DNA of 7,864 nt from an uncultured Saprospiraceae bacterium. Lineage in GTDB: Bacteria > Bacteroidota > Bacteroidia > Chitinophagales > Saprospiraceae. The stretch spans positions 1 through 7,864 of the forward strand of contig CAJQNM010000777.1 in assembly GCA_905479665.1 (NCBI GenBank), in the 5' to 3' direction. The translations under genes and the position numbers were made by a program. How positions within the stretch are numbered: the stretch's first letter is position 1; every line of letters begins with the position of its first letter. The notes under the pieces were generated by a model. That model searched no databases. It worked only from the letters and a program-made list of their open reading frames with translations, and was not told the origin of the DNA. Of this stretch, positions 1-6,655 are shown in pieces.

Positions 1-1157
1 TTAAACTCGTACGCACCGATATCAAGATTTACGTGCAAATGTCGGGCATTGCCACCGTAATCTTTGGCACCCACAGCAACAGCATTGGCACCCTTATTAA
101 TTGCAGGCGAACAAATTTTTAAGTCGAAATCCTCAGGAGCCATGACGAAAAGAGGATCCTGATCAATGATAGCACTGCCGGTTGCATAGCCTCCTTGCAC
201 AATGGTATTATTAACAACAGGCGTTGAGGTGACATTATGAATTTCCTTGTTGTTATTCCAAAGGATACAATTCGTAATAATAATATGGCTGTTGGAATTA
301 TAGATACTAGTGTCACTAAAATTTCCATTGTTTGGTCCCTTATTTTCACTGATCGTGCAATTGATCAAAGAAAGATCAGAGGAGGAGTTATACATTGCAT
401 CGCCGATCTTAAATGCTCTATTATTATAAATAAGAGTGTTGGTTATGATGGGATCGCCATTTTCATTAAACATCGCTCCACCGAAGCTGGCATCGTTGTC
501 GCGAATTGCACAGTATGAGATGGTCGGAGAGGCATAGCGATTAAACAATCCGCCTCCGAAATTGCGATCTCCCAATGGTGTGACGGCATCCTCCGCACTG
601 GCATCCTCTATCACAAAACCACTAAGAGTCGCTGTCGCATTCAAAGGTGATCGGGAGTTGAAATTATTGTAAATCACATGATAGGCACTCAGGCTCCCCG
701 TTTGGTTTATGTCACCAGACAAAATGGTGGGATTACTGTTCCAGTCCCTTTGAGCAATATTTGTGTGAATATTGCGAAATCCCCCATAAAGAGCCACATT
801 GTTTTGCATAACAAAGCTGGCATCTCGATCTCCATTTACCACATTTCCGCCTTCGTCATCATCCGGATAGTAAGTACCTTTCGCTACCCAAATATCTGCA
901 GGCATTCCACTCCGCACAACTGCAGCAGCTCGTATTATCCCATCTTGCAGATATCGAAACGCGCTGCCCCAGTTTTTTCCATCACCCCCCAGAGCGGCCT
1001 TCGAATCGACGTAAATCACAACTGGTGCCAACATCGTAAGATCTAGGTCTATCGCGTTTGAATCGGAGCTCAGATCAGAGGCGCCAGCTTGGAAGGGATT
1101 GGAAAAGCTGATCAACATGATCAGCAGGGCTCTGGCTAGGTTGCAAAGAATTTTCAT
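1..1157 (-). CDS. Secreted right-handed beta-helix protein, choice-of-anchor Q type (3' end beyond window)
   Basis: The frame reads without a stop from an ATG at 1157 to the left edge, giving 385 residues of an incomplete protein. Residues 1-26 form a signal peptide (charged MK start, hydrophobic ALLIMLISF, small residues before SDLSS). A first domain follows at about 47-160, with IYVDSKAALGGDGKNWGSAF and the typical WVAKGTYYP and YGGFRN motifs. Residues about 175-325 hold loose beta-helix rungs with recurring GG-FN, PTISYC, PIITNTLIYNN and LSLINCTIS elements. The segment SPAINKGAN...DYGGNAR...DIGAYEF (350-385) is the choice-of-anchor Q signature. Related proteins are secreted or surface-bound and often end in a T9SS sorting domain, which here would lie outside the window. 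Substrate is unknown; polysaccharide binding or lyase activity is possible but unproven. An in-frame ATG at 1181 is less likely because it would put HSLDHTF before the signal peptide. The gene follows recQ on the same strand after 103 bases. Confidence 0.88.
   Translation of the reverse strand, partial: MKILCNLARALLIMLISFSNPFQAGASDLSSDSNAIDLDLTMLAPVVIYVDSKAALGGDGKNWGSAFRYLQDGIIRAAAVVRSGMPADIWVAKGTYYPDDDEGGNVVNGDRDASFVMQNNVALYGGFRNIHTNIAQRDWNSNPTILSGDINQTGSLSAYHVIYNNFNSRSPLNATATLSGFVIEDASAEDAVTPLGDRNFGGGLFNRYASPTISYCAIRDNDASFGGAMFNENGDPIITNTLIYNNRAFKIGDAMYNSSSDLSLINCTISENKGPNNGNFSDTSIYNSNSHIIITNCILWNNNKEIHNVTSTPVVNNTIVQGGYATGSAIIDQDPLFVMAPEDFDLKICSPAINKGANAVAVGAKDYGGNARHLHVNLDIGAYEF
1107..1125. 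repeat. Perfect 8-bp inverted repeat inside the signal-peptide codons
   Basis: GCTGATCA at 1107-1114 and TGATCAGC at 1118-1125 are perfect reverse complements separated by ACA. On the mRNA of the minus-strand beta-helix gene this would be a tight hairpin covering roughly codons 11-17 (LLIMLIS). It could slow early translation of a secreted protein, or be a by-product of alternating Leu/Ile codons. The repeat is seen directly; any function is inference. Confidence 0.6.
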
Positions 1158-1182
1158 GAATGTGTGATCGAGTGAATGCATG

Positions 1183-1214
1183 TGAAGATAGTTGGCGAGC
1201 AATTTAAGCCCCAA
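1183..1214 (-). promoter_or_regulatory. Candidate Bacteroidota-type promoter for the beta-helix gene
   Basis: On the minus strand TTG (1214-1212) is followed after 21 bases by TATCTTCA (1190-1183), a 6 of 8 match to the Bacteroidota -7 element TAnnTTTG, with TTG as the -33 element. The implied transcript start near 1176 lies just upstream of the ATG at 1157 and downstream of the alternative ATG at 1181, which supports the 1157 start. This is a weak consensus match in a short gap, so it is only a candidate. Confidence 0.3.
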
Positions 1215-1228
1215 CTTAAGATCTTTTC

Positions 1229-1244
1229 TCACCCAAAGGGGTGA
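1229..1244 (-). terminator. Stem-loop 3' of recQ, possible weak terminator
   Basis: TCACCC (1229-1234) and GGGTGA (1239-1244) form a perfect 6-bp stem with a 4-base loop, 16 bases downstream of the recQ stop codon. On the recQ transcript the hairpin is followed by GAAAAGATC rather than a U-run, so it is not a canonical rho-independent terminator. It may instead stabilise the 3' end of the mRNA. On the plus strand there is no convergent gene for it to serve. Confidence 0.3.
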
Positions 1245-1260
1245 TTCTAAGAGATACGTG

Positions 1261-3057
1261 CTAAGTGTCTTTCGCAACAATCGCCAAAATCTGATCCCCA
1301 TACTTCGTCAGCTTGGCTTGACCTATTCCATCTACATTTAGTAGTTGGGTGGCATTTTCAGGCTTGTGCGCAGCAATCTGTTCTAGTGATTTATTGGTGA
1401 GAATGACATAGGCAGGCAGTCCCTGAGCACGGGCGAGATCGAGACGCCAGCTCTTAAGTCTCGCCATCAACCCCTGATCCACATCATCTGGAAGTAGGTC
1501 AGTCTGGGCCTTCTGGGTTTTGACCGATTTCCGCTGAGCAATAAATTCCGTCAAGTGCACTTTGGCTTCATTCTTCAAAATAGGTAGACCAAGAGGAGTC
1601 CGTTTTAATTTTGAGTGATCGGTAAAATCGATGCTCAGCAAACCTTGATTGATCATCTGGGTGATGTAGTGTTTCCAATCCAAAAATGGAATTTCTCGCC
1701 CTGCACCAAATGTTTTAATTCGATCAAATCCCGCCGCACGAACTTCCTGTTTGTAAGATCCTCTAAGCACATCGATGAGCATATTCATGCCCACAGATTC
1801 ACCACAGCGTATCACCGCAGAAAGTGCCATCTGCGCATGACGAGTCCCATCCATTAATTTTGGGGGAGAAATACAATTGTCGCAATGATTGCACTTGTGG
1901 TTGCGGTATTCGCCAAAATAATTAAGCACCAAATTGGTGCGGCAGCTTGCAGCTGTAGCAAATTCCCACATCCGCTCCAATTTTGCGCGCTGCACATTCT
2001 TAAAGGTCTCGTGCGCATCGCTGCGATCAACAAAACTCTGCAGGTTGAGAAAGTCTGCCCAGCTGTAAAACAAAAGCGCTTCAGCAGGATCACCATCTCG
2101 GCCACCCCGACCTATTTCTTGATAATATCCCTCAATATTCTTCGGCATATTGTAGTGGATGACCCACCGTATATTGGGCTTATCTATCCCCATCCCAAAA
2201 GCAATGGTGGCACAAATAATCTGCAACTCATCACTTTGAAACTTAAGTTGTAAATCAGCTCGCAGATGCGAATCAACTCCAGCATGATATGCGTCACAAG
2301 AAAACCCCAATCCTTGCAGGTGACTCGCAACTTTCTCAGTACTCTTACGGCTCAGACAGTAAATAATGCCGGGCTCATCTGGATGATCACGCAGAAAACC
2401 CACAATCTGCTGCATACGTTTTTGTCCAGGGCTTGCGGTCGTTTTAATATTGTGTCGCTCAAAACTTGCCAAAAATACTTTCGGCTCAGACAACTGCAAT
2501 TGCTTCACGATATCGGCTTGCGTGGCTTGATCTGCTGTGGCCGTCAGTGCGATCGTAGGCACTTGCGGAAAATACTCCTTGAGCATTTTGAGTTTGACAT
2601 ACTCCGGTCGAAAATCATTTCCCCAAATTGAAACGCAGTGCGCTTCATCAATCGCAAAAAGGGAAATCGACTTATTTTTTAAATATTCCAGAAAGGCTGG
2701 TCGCAATAGACTCTCAGGAGAGACGTATAGCAATTTCAAAAGCCCTTGCGAAATCTGCTGATCAATTTTATTTTTCCCCGAAGACGAAATATGGCTATGC
2801 AAAGCACCCGCAGGGATGTCAAGCTGTCTCAAGGCCTGCACTTGATCGTTCATCAGCGCGATCAAAGGAGAAACCACAATGGTGAGGCCTTCCTGCAAAA
2901 GAGCCGGAATCTGAAAACAAATTGATTTTCCACCACCGGTGGGCATGACCACTAAATTGTCCTTCTTGGCCAGTACCGATGTTATGATGGTCTCCTGCTC
3001 GTGGCGGAAGCCGCTGTAGCCAAAACGTTCTTGCAGTATATGGAGTGGGGTGGTCAA
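1261..3057 (-). CDS. recQ: ATP-dependent DNA helicase RecQ
   Basis: A 598-residue superfamily 2 helicase, close to the roughly 610 residues of E. coli RecQ, unwinding DNA 3'-5' in recombination and replication-fork repair in the cytoplasm. Motif 0 is FGYSGFRHEQ (12-21), Walker A PTGGGKS (39-45), motif Ia VVSPLIALMNDQ (61-72), Walker B DEAH (137-140), the aromatic-rich loop CVSIWGNDFRPEY (141-153), motif III ALTATA (170-175), motif V with AFGMGIDKPNIRWVIH (286-301), and motif VI QEIGRGGRDG (313-322). Zinc is probably held by C372, C389, C392 and C395 (SCR...CNHCDNC). A winged-helix RQC domain spans about 405-510 and an HRDC domain about 523-598, so the architecture is complete. The start is TTG: an in-frame stop at 3072-3070 excludes anything earlier, and motif 0 begins at residue 12, so no later start fits. 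It begins 2 bases after the stop of the TIM-barrel gene, suggesting co-transcription and translational coupling. Confidence 0.96.
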   Translation of the reverse strand: MTTPLHILQERFGYSGFRHEQETIITSVLAKKDNLVVMPTGGGKSICFQIPALLQEGLTIVVSPLIALMNDQVQALRQLDIPAGALHSHISSSGKNKIDQQISQGLLKLLYVSPESLLRPAFLEYLKNKSISLFAIDEAHCVSIWGNDFRPEYVKLKMLKEYFPQVPTIALTATADQATQADIVKQLQLSEPKVFLASFERHNIKTTASPGQKRMQQIVGFLRDHPDEPGIIYCLSRKSTEKVASHLQGLGFSCDAYHAGVDSHLRADLQLKFQSDELQIICATIAFGMGIDKPNIRWVIHYNMPKNIEGYYQEIGRGGRDGDPAEALLFYSWADFLNLQSFVDRSDAHETFKNVQRAKLERMWEFATAASCRTNLVLNYFGEYRNHKCNHCDNCISPPKLMDGTRHAQMALSAVIRCGESVGMNMLIDVLRGSYKQEVRAAGFDRIKTFGAGREIPFLDWKHYITQMINQGLLSIDFTDHSKLKRTPLGLPILKNEAKVHLTEFIAQRKSVKTQKAQTDLLPDDVDQGLMARLKSWRLDLARAQGLPAYVILTNKSLEQIAAHKPENATQLLNVDGIGQAKLTKYGDQILAIVAKDT

Positions 3058-3059
3058 AA

Positions 3060-4004
3060 CTAAAAGGTACTACTCGCTGAAGCGGTGGCGGCTTTCATCT
3101 GGCTCAGACCTCTTTTAGCGATGGTGAGTGCATCCTCTTTCCAATAGTCTCGATTGAAAAGCTCAAGCGAAAGGACTGTCGGGGCAGCACCCCGATTTAG
3201 ATCGGTCAGAATTTGATCCAATGGTGCCACGCCCTCCCCGGGCATGATTCGGTCTTTGTCTCCGATCAGCTCGGGCCCGGGTTCTGGAGGGTAGTCATTG
3301 ATGTGGAAGATCTCGACCACCTCTGGTGCCAACAGCTTGAGACCGTCAAATCCAGATTGGCCTTTATATAGATGGTACGCATCCGGCAAAATTCGTGTGG
3401 CGGGATGTGCAGCTGCGGCAGCGACATAGAGCACTTGAGCTAGGTTCTTCAAATTGGCGCTAAAACCCCATACCTCCAGCTGCGGGATCACTCCCATCTC
3501 CACTCCGACTTCGACCAGTGCCCGAAACCGCTCCCCTATGAGATCAAGATCCGGGTAAGCCTCTTCCGTGGCTCCTGCTGCGGGCGCCGCAATGCGCCGG
3601 CAACCCAATTGTGCCAGCAGGTCCATTTCTCTCCTTGCTTGCACCAACGCACCTGCACGAGTCGCTTCATCTGCTACGATCCATGGGGCAAAACCAATGG
3701 CATTTTCCACCTGGATGCCCAGATCATCGATACGCTTGCGAAGCTCACTGAGCTTGCCCCCTTTTTCTAGAAATGCGTCGATCGAACGGATCCAGATTTC
3801 GATGCCGTCATATCCCGCTTCTGCTGCAATCTCAATCTCTTTCTCCAGGCCCACCTCCTGTCCCATGATTGTGCTGGTGTTGAGGCAATAGCTGAATCCT
3901 GGGTCAGACTCCTTCCGTGCAGGAGACTTGCCTCGACTCAGGGGGGCGCTAATCGCACATCCAGGCGCCAAACCCATGACTGCAAGAACTTCTCTTCTTT
4001 TCAT
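3060..4004 (-). CDS. Exported sugar phosphate isomerase/epimerase family TIM-barrel protein
   Basis: A 314-residue protein of the xylose-isomerase-like TIM-barrel (AP endonuclease 2) superfamily, whose members isomerise or epimerise sugars, often with a divalent metal. The barrel starts at about residue 36 (FSYCLNTSTI), with AAEAGYDGIEIW (60-71) as the typical first-strand/helix segment. Likely metal ligands are E177 (QLEVWG), D208 (LPDAYHLYKG), H234 (IFHINDYP) and E281 (LSLELFN); H211, three after the Asp, matches the substrate-contacting His of D-tagatose 3-epimerase-type enzymes. The N-terminus MKRREVLAVMGLAPG resembles a twin-arginine export signal, less perfect than that of the neighbour; GC at residues 15-16 gives a poor lipobox. 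The start ATG at 4004 is the one that includes the RR. The gene is divergent from the Tat-exported oxidoreductase, a pairing that suggests a joint role in sugar or glycoside conversion. Its DNA looks more GC-rich than flanking recQ. Exact substrate is unknown. Confidence 0.87.
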   Translation of the reverse strand: MKRREVLAVMGLAPGCAISAPLSRGKSPARKESDPGFSYCLNTSTIMGQEVGLEKEIEIAAEAGYDGIEIWIRSIDAFLEKGGKLSELRKRIDDLGIQVENAIGFAPWIVADEATRAGALVQARREMDLLAQLGCRRIAAPAAGATEEAYPDLDLIGERFRALVEVGVEMGVIPQLEVWGFSANLKNLAQVLYVAAAAAHPATRILPDAYHLYKGQSGFDGLKLLAPEVVEIFHINDYPPEPGPELIGDKDRIMPGEGVAPLDQILTDLNRGAAPTVLSLELFNRDYWKEDALTIAKRGLSQMKAATASASSTF

Positions 4005-4095
4005 CTTTCTTTGTTGCTCAGCAAACTACTAAATCCTCACATTTCTCCATGATTCCGTATCTTCCATTTTCACAACAACTAATTTAATCAGCTTT
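4005..4095. promoter_or_regulatory. Divergent intergenic region with both promoters (inferred)
   Basis: These 91 AT-rich bases separate two divergent start codons and must hold, or lie close to, promoters for both sugar-enzyme genes if each is transcribed from here. I found no full TTTG/TAnnTTTG pair in either direction; TAGTTTGC near 4018-4025 on the minus strand and TATCTTCC at 4058-4065 on the plus strand are only partial -7 matches without a partner. No clear operator palindrome was seen. Shared regulation of the two genes is inferred from geometry alone. Confidence 0.4.
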
Positions 4096-5571
4096 ATGCC
4101 AACTAGGTCTCCTTCCGATTCTCGCAGAAAATTTCTCAAGCATGGCGCCATGGCTGCCGGTGCATTCATGATCGTGCCACGCCATGTATTGGGCCGTGGT
4201 TATACGGCTCCCAGTGATAAATTAAACTTGGCAGCCATCGGCTCCGGTGGAAAAGGCCGCGGTGATATTGCCAATGCAGCCAATGAAGGATCAGAAAATG
4301 TAGTGGCCCTTTGTGATGTTGATCTAAACGAGGCAAAAGCATCAATAGAGCGTTTTCCGAAGGCCAAAGTGTACCGTGATTTTCGTGTGATGCTTGACGA
4401 GATGGGCGACGAAATCGATGCTGTCACCATCTCCACTCCCGATCATGTGCATGGCGTAGCTGCGATGAGTGCGATCGAGCGCGGCATTCATGTATATGTG
4501 CAAAAGCCCCTCACTCACAACATCCACGAAGCACGCAAACTCACTGAGGCTGCGCGAGAGTACAAAGTCGTGAGCCAAATGGGCAACCAGGGTGCCTCCA
4601 ATCCGCAGCAGACCCAAATGGTCGAGTGGTTTGAAAAAGGACTCATCGGCCCCGTGCATACTGTACATGTCTGGACCAACCGTCCTGTATGGCCGCAAGG
4701 CATCCCGGTGCCGAAGGGAAAAGCCTTGCCTGAACATCTCAGCAAATCTGACTGGGATCTCTTTATCGGACCTGCCAAGCCCGTACCATACGACCCCCTC
4801 TACCACCCTTTTAAGTGGCGTGGATGGTGGAATTTTGGTACCGGAGCATTAGGAGATATGGGCTGTCACCTTGTTGATCCTGCATTCAAAACTTTGCAGC
4901 TGGGGTACCCCACGGAAGTAGAGTGCAGCGTCGGCCAGGTGTTCTTAAAAGATTGGAACCCCGAACATATTCCGGAAGGATGCCCACCGTCGAGTCATGT
5001 GCAATTGCAATTTCCAAAGTCCAAGTGGAATAAATCGCCGGTTAAAATGAATTGGTATGACGGTGGCTTACGTCCATTTCATCCAGATCTCATTCCGGCA
5101 GGCGATTTTTTGGGTGAGCCAGGCAGTGCCAACGGTGTCATCATGATTGGCAAAAAAGGAATCATGACCTGCGGCACATACGGTCGCAATCCGAAAGTGT
5201 ATCGAAAAAATGGCGAAGTACTGACCTGTCCAGAGGATTACAGCAACGGAAGTAAGTACAATGAGATGCCCGAATATGGCCATCAGAGATCCTGGGTAGA
5301 TGCCTGCAAGGCGGGCTTCAACAGTCCTGAGCATCAGGCACTGACTTCCTCCTTTGATTATTCAGGACCACTTACTGAAACTGTGCTGATGGGCAACTTG
5401 GCGATACGCAGTTATGCCCTAGCCAAAGTAGGGGGCACCAATAGGAATGGTCTGGATTTTTACGGCCGTAAAAAACTCTTATGGGATGGCAAAAACACCC
5501 GCATCACCAATTTTGAGGATGCAAACCAATTTGTATCGAGAGAATATCGAGATGGTTGGAAATTGGTGTGA
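4096..5571 (+). CDS. Tat-exported Gfo/Idh/MocA family oxidoreductase
   Basis: A 491-residue NAD(P)-dependent dehydrogenase of the Gfo/Idh/MocA family, whose members oxidise or reduce sugar hydroxyls, sugar acids and glycosides. The N-terminus has a textbook twin-arginine signal SRRKFLK (9-15) followed by GAMAAGAFMIVP, so it is probably exported folded with its cofactor. The Rossmann fold starts at 42 with LNLAAIGSGGKGRG (43-56), strand-end acid at CDVD (73-76), and STPDHVHG (113-120). The family motif usually written EKP is QKP here (136-138, VYVQKPLTHN), with the key Lys kept. SQMGNQGASNP (160-170) and GALGDMGCHLVDPAF (250-264) are typical of the Tat-signal subfamily common in Bacteroidota and Planctomycetes; H258 and D261 probably face the substrate. 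The ATG at 4096 is needed to include the RR motif; no Shine-Dalgarno is obvious. It is divergent from the TIM-barrel gene and followed after 36 bases by the coiled-coil gene. Substrate cannot be read from sequence. Confidence 0.94.
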   Translation: MPTRSPSDSRRKFLKHGAMAAGAFMIVPRHVLGRGYTAPSDKLNLAAIGSGGKGRGDIANAANEGSENVVALCDVDLNEAKASIERFPKAKVYRDFRVMLDEMGDEIDAVTISTPDHVHGVAAMSAIERGIHVYVQKPLTHNIHEARKLTEAAREYKVVSQMGNQGASNPQQTQMVEWFEKGLIGPVHTVHVWTNRPVWPQGIPVPKGKALPEHLSKSDWDLFIGPAKPVPYDPLYHPFKWRGWWNFGTGALGDMGCHLVDPAFKTLQLGYPTEVECSVGQVFLKDWNPEHIPEGCPPSSHVQLQFPKSKWNKSPVKMNWYDGGLRPFHPDLIPAGDFLGEPGSANGVIMIGKKGIMTCGTYGRNPKVYRKNGEVLTCPEDYSNGSKYNEMPEYGHQRSWVDACKAGFNSPEHQALTSSFDYSGPLTETVLMGNLAIRSYALAKVGGTNRNGLDFYGRKKLLWDGKNTRITNFEDANQFVSREYRDGWKLV

Positions 5572-5607
5572 TTTGATTAAATAATTCTTTCCGAAAACCA
5601 TCGGCAT

Positions 5608-6555
5608 GTGGATGACTTAATTGTGCAAATAGAGGCTGCTCACGCATCTCTCAAGCAGAAGGAAAAAGTAGAATCACGGCTGGCTCAGCTGGAGGCAGAT
5701 CTGCGTGATTCAGAGATGCAGGAGGCTGATCTCAAAAAAACGGTTGACAACGAGTTTAGTGACATTGTACGTCTGGAAAATTCGTCCCTGCACAGCATAT
5801 TCTCTCAGGTACTCGGAAAAAAAGAAGATCGGCTGGAGATCGAGCGTCAAGAATACCTTCATGCACTGCTCAACCACGAATCGATCGTGCATCAAATCGC
5901 CGAATTGCGATATGAGCAGGAGGTCCTACATAAGCAGCTGCGCGAACTCGTGCACATCGATGAAGTCTATGAGCAACTCCTCGTCAAAAAGGAAGCAGCC
6001 ATGCGACAGTCAGGAAAGTATCAGCCCGAACTCATGATCATCGATCAAAAAATACTTAACCGTCAGACCCAGTTGAAAGAAATCGGTGAAGCCGTCACCG
6101 TCGGAACCCAATTACAAACCAATCTAGCCATCCTCGACAAGGGCTTGACAAAATTGAAGAACTGGGGCATGCCGGAAGGCGGACTGGGAGGCAAAGGCCG
6201 TTACTCTTCGATTAAGAAGAAACATTTTATCCGTGAAACCAAGAAAGCAGTGCAACTCATAAACAGCCAGATCACTAGCTTTCATGCCGAGCTTGCGGAT
6301 ATCTATCGCAAACTAAATTTTGAATTTAAGGAGCACTTCAATCGAGCCAATGAGTTTCTCGATATTTTCTATAATAATCTGATTACCGACTGGATTGTGC
6401 AGAGAAACCTAAAGACCACTCGCTCATCCCTCGATAATATGCAAAATCAGATCGAGCGTATTTTGATGTCCCTGGCTCATGAAGAAAAGATGATGACTTC
6501 AGAAGTTCAAGAGCTGTTGGTTGATCGTGAAAAGATGATTAGGTCTTCTCGGTGA
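5608..6555 (+). CDS. Uncharacterised coiled-coil protein with central glycine-rich break
   Basis: A 315-residue, strongly charged, mostly helical protein without signal peptide or membrane segment, so probably cytoplasmic. Residues about 1-58 and 68-185 are Glu/Lys/Leu/Gln-rich and read as coiled coil, with SLHSIFSQVLGKKEDRLE (60-77) between. A glycine-rich break with a Trp (NWGMPEGGLGGKGRYSS, 185-201) is followed by KKKHFIRETKKA (203-214), a second helical block, and FLDIFYNNLITDWIVQ (250-265), then a final coil. From memory this order matches a widespread unstudied family with a W-x-GG...K-H-x-I-D/E break between coils; no search was run. Start is GTG at 5608: the stop at 5578-5580 is in frame, no ATG lies between, and the ATG at 5606 is out of frame and ends after four codons. 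A GTG at 5623 is an alternative. It lies 36 bases after the oxidoreductase and could be co-transcribed, but a functional link is not evident. Confidence 0.85.
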   Translation: MDDLIVQIEAAHASLKQKEKVESRLAQLEADLRDSEMQEADLKKTVDNEFSDIVRLENSSLHSIFSQVLGKKEDRLEIERQEYLHALLNHESIVHQIAELRYEQEVLHKQLRELVHIDEVYEQLLVKKEAAMRQSGKYQPELMIIDQKILNRQTQLKEIGEAVTVGTQLQTNLAILDKGLTKLKNWGMPEGGLGGKGRYSSIKKKHFIRETKKAVQLINSQITSFHAELADIYRKLNFEFKEHFNRANEFLDIFYNNLITDWIVQRNLKTTRSSLDNMQNQIERILMSLAHEEKMMTSEVQELLVDREKMIRSSR

Positions 6556-6578
6556 TCGAAATGACTGACAAAATTTCC

Positions 6579-6607
6579 TTGAATAAATGCCCAACTATCT
6601 ATTTTTT
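6579..6607 (+). promoter_or_regulatory. Candidate Bacteroidota-type promoter for the T9SS cargo gene
   Basis: TTG at 6579-6581 is followed after 18 bases by TATTTTTT (6600-6607), 7 of 8 matching TAnnTTTG. The spacer is slightly shorter than the usual 19-21 bases. Transcription would begin some 40 bases before the ATG at 6656. The stretch is T-rich, so a chance match is quite possible. Confidence 0.3.
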
Positions 6608-6630
6608 AACATGATTTCCCTTTTATTTTT

Positions 6631-6652
6631 CTAAAAGAAAATCTTTCTTTAG
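6631..6652 (+). repeat. AT-rich imperfect inverted repeat just before the T9SS cargo start codon
   Basis: CTAAAAGAAA (6631-6640) and TTTCTTTAG (6644-6652) can pair over 9 base pairs with one bulged A and a 3-base loop. It ends 3 bases before the ATG at 6656, so in the mRNA it would cover the ribosome-binding region, including the AG of the AGGG just upstream of the start. It might tune translation of the downstream gene. The stem is weak (mostly A-U), so it may be meaningless. Confidence 0.35.
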
Positions 6653-6655
6653 GGT

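Noticed and set aside
237..1046. Plus-strand reading frames at 237-518 and 678-1046
   Set aside because: They lie opposite the continuous minus-strand beta-helix gene, have no recognisable domains, and their length follows from its codon pattern.
1155..1181. ATG at 1181 as start of the beta-helix gene
   Set aside because: In frame, but it would add MHSLDHTF before an otherwise standard signal peptide, and it lies within or upstream of the candidate promoter's transcript start.
1615..2885. Several 74-122 residue frames antisense or shifted within recQ
   Set aside because: All overlap the complete, motif-rich RecQ frame and show no domain or start signal of their own.
3568..3891. Plus-strand 107-residue frame within the TIM-barrel gene
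   Set aside because: Ser/Ala/Pro-rich shadow of the GC-richer minus-strand gene with no recognisable features.
3945..4004. TIM-barrel protein as a lipoprotein
   Set aside because: The Cys at residue 16 is preceded by A-P-G, a poor lipobox, and the RR at positions 3-4 fits a twin-arginine-like signal better; left open rather than called.
4342..4806. Minus-strand 154-residue frame within the oxidoreductase gene
   Set aside because: Wholly antisense to a clearly assigned enzyme; no motif or promoter seen.
5606..5620. ATG at 5606 as start of the coiled-coil gene
   Set aside because: It is in another frame and reaches TAA after four codons; GTG at 5608 opens the real frame.
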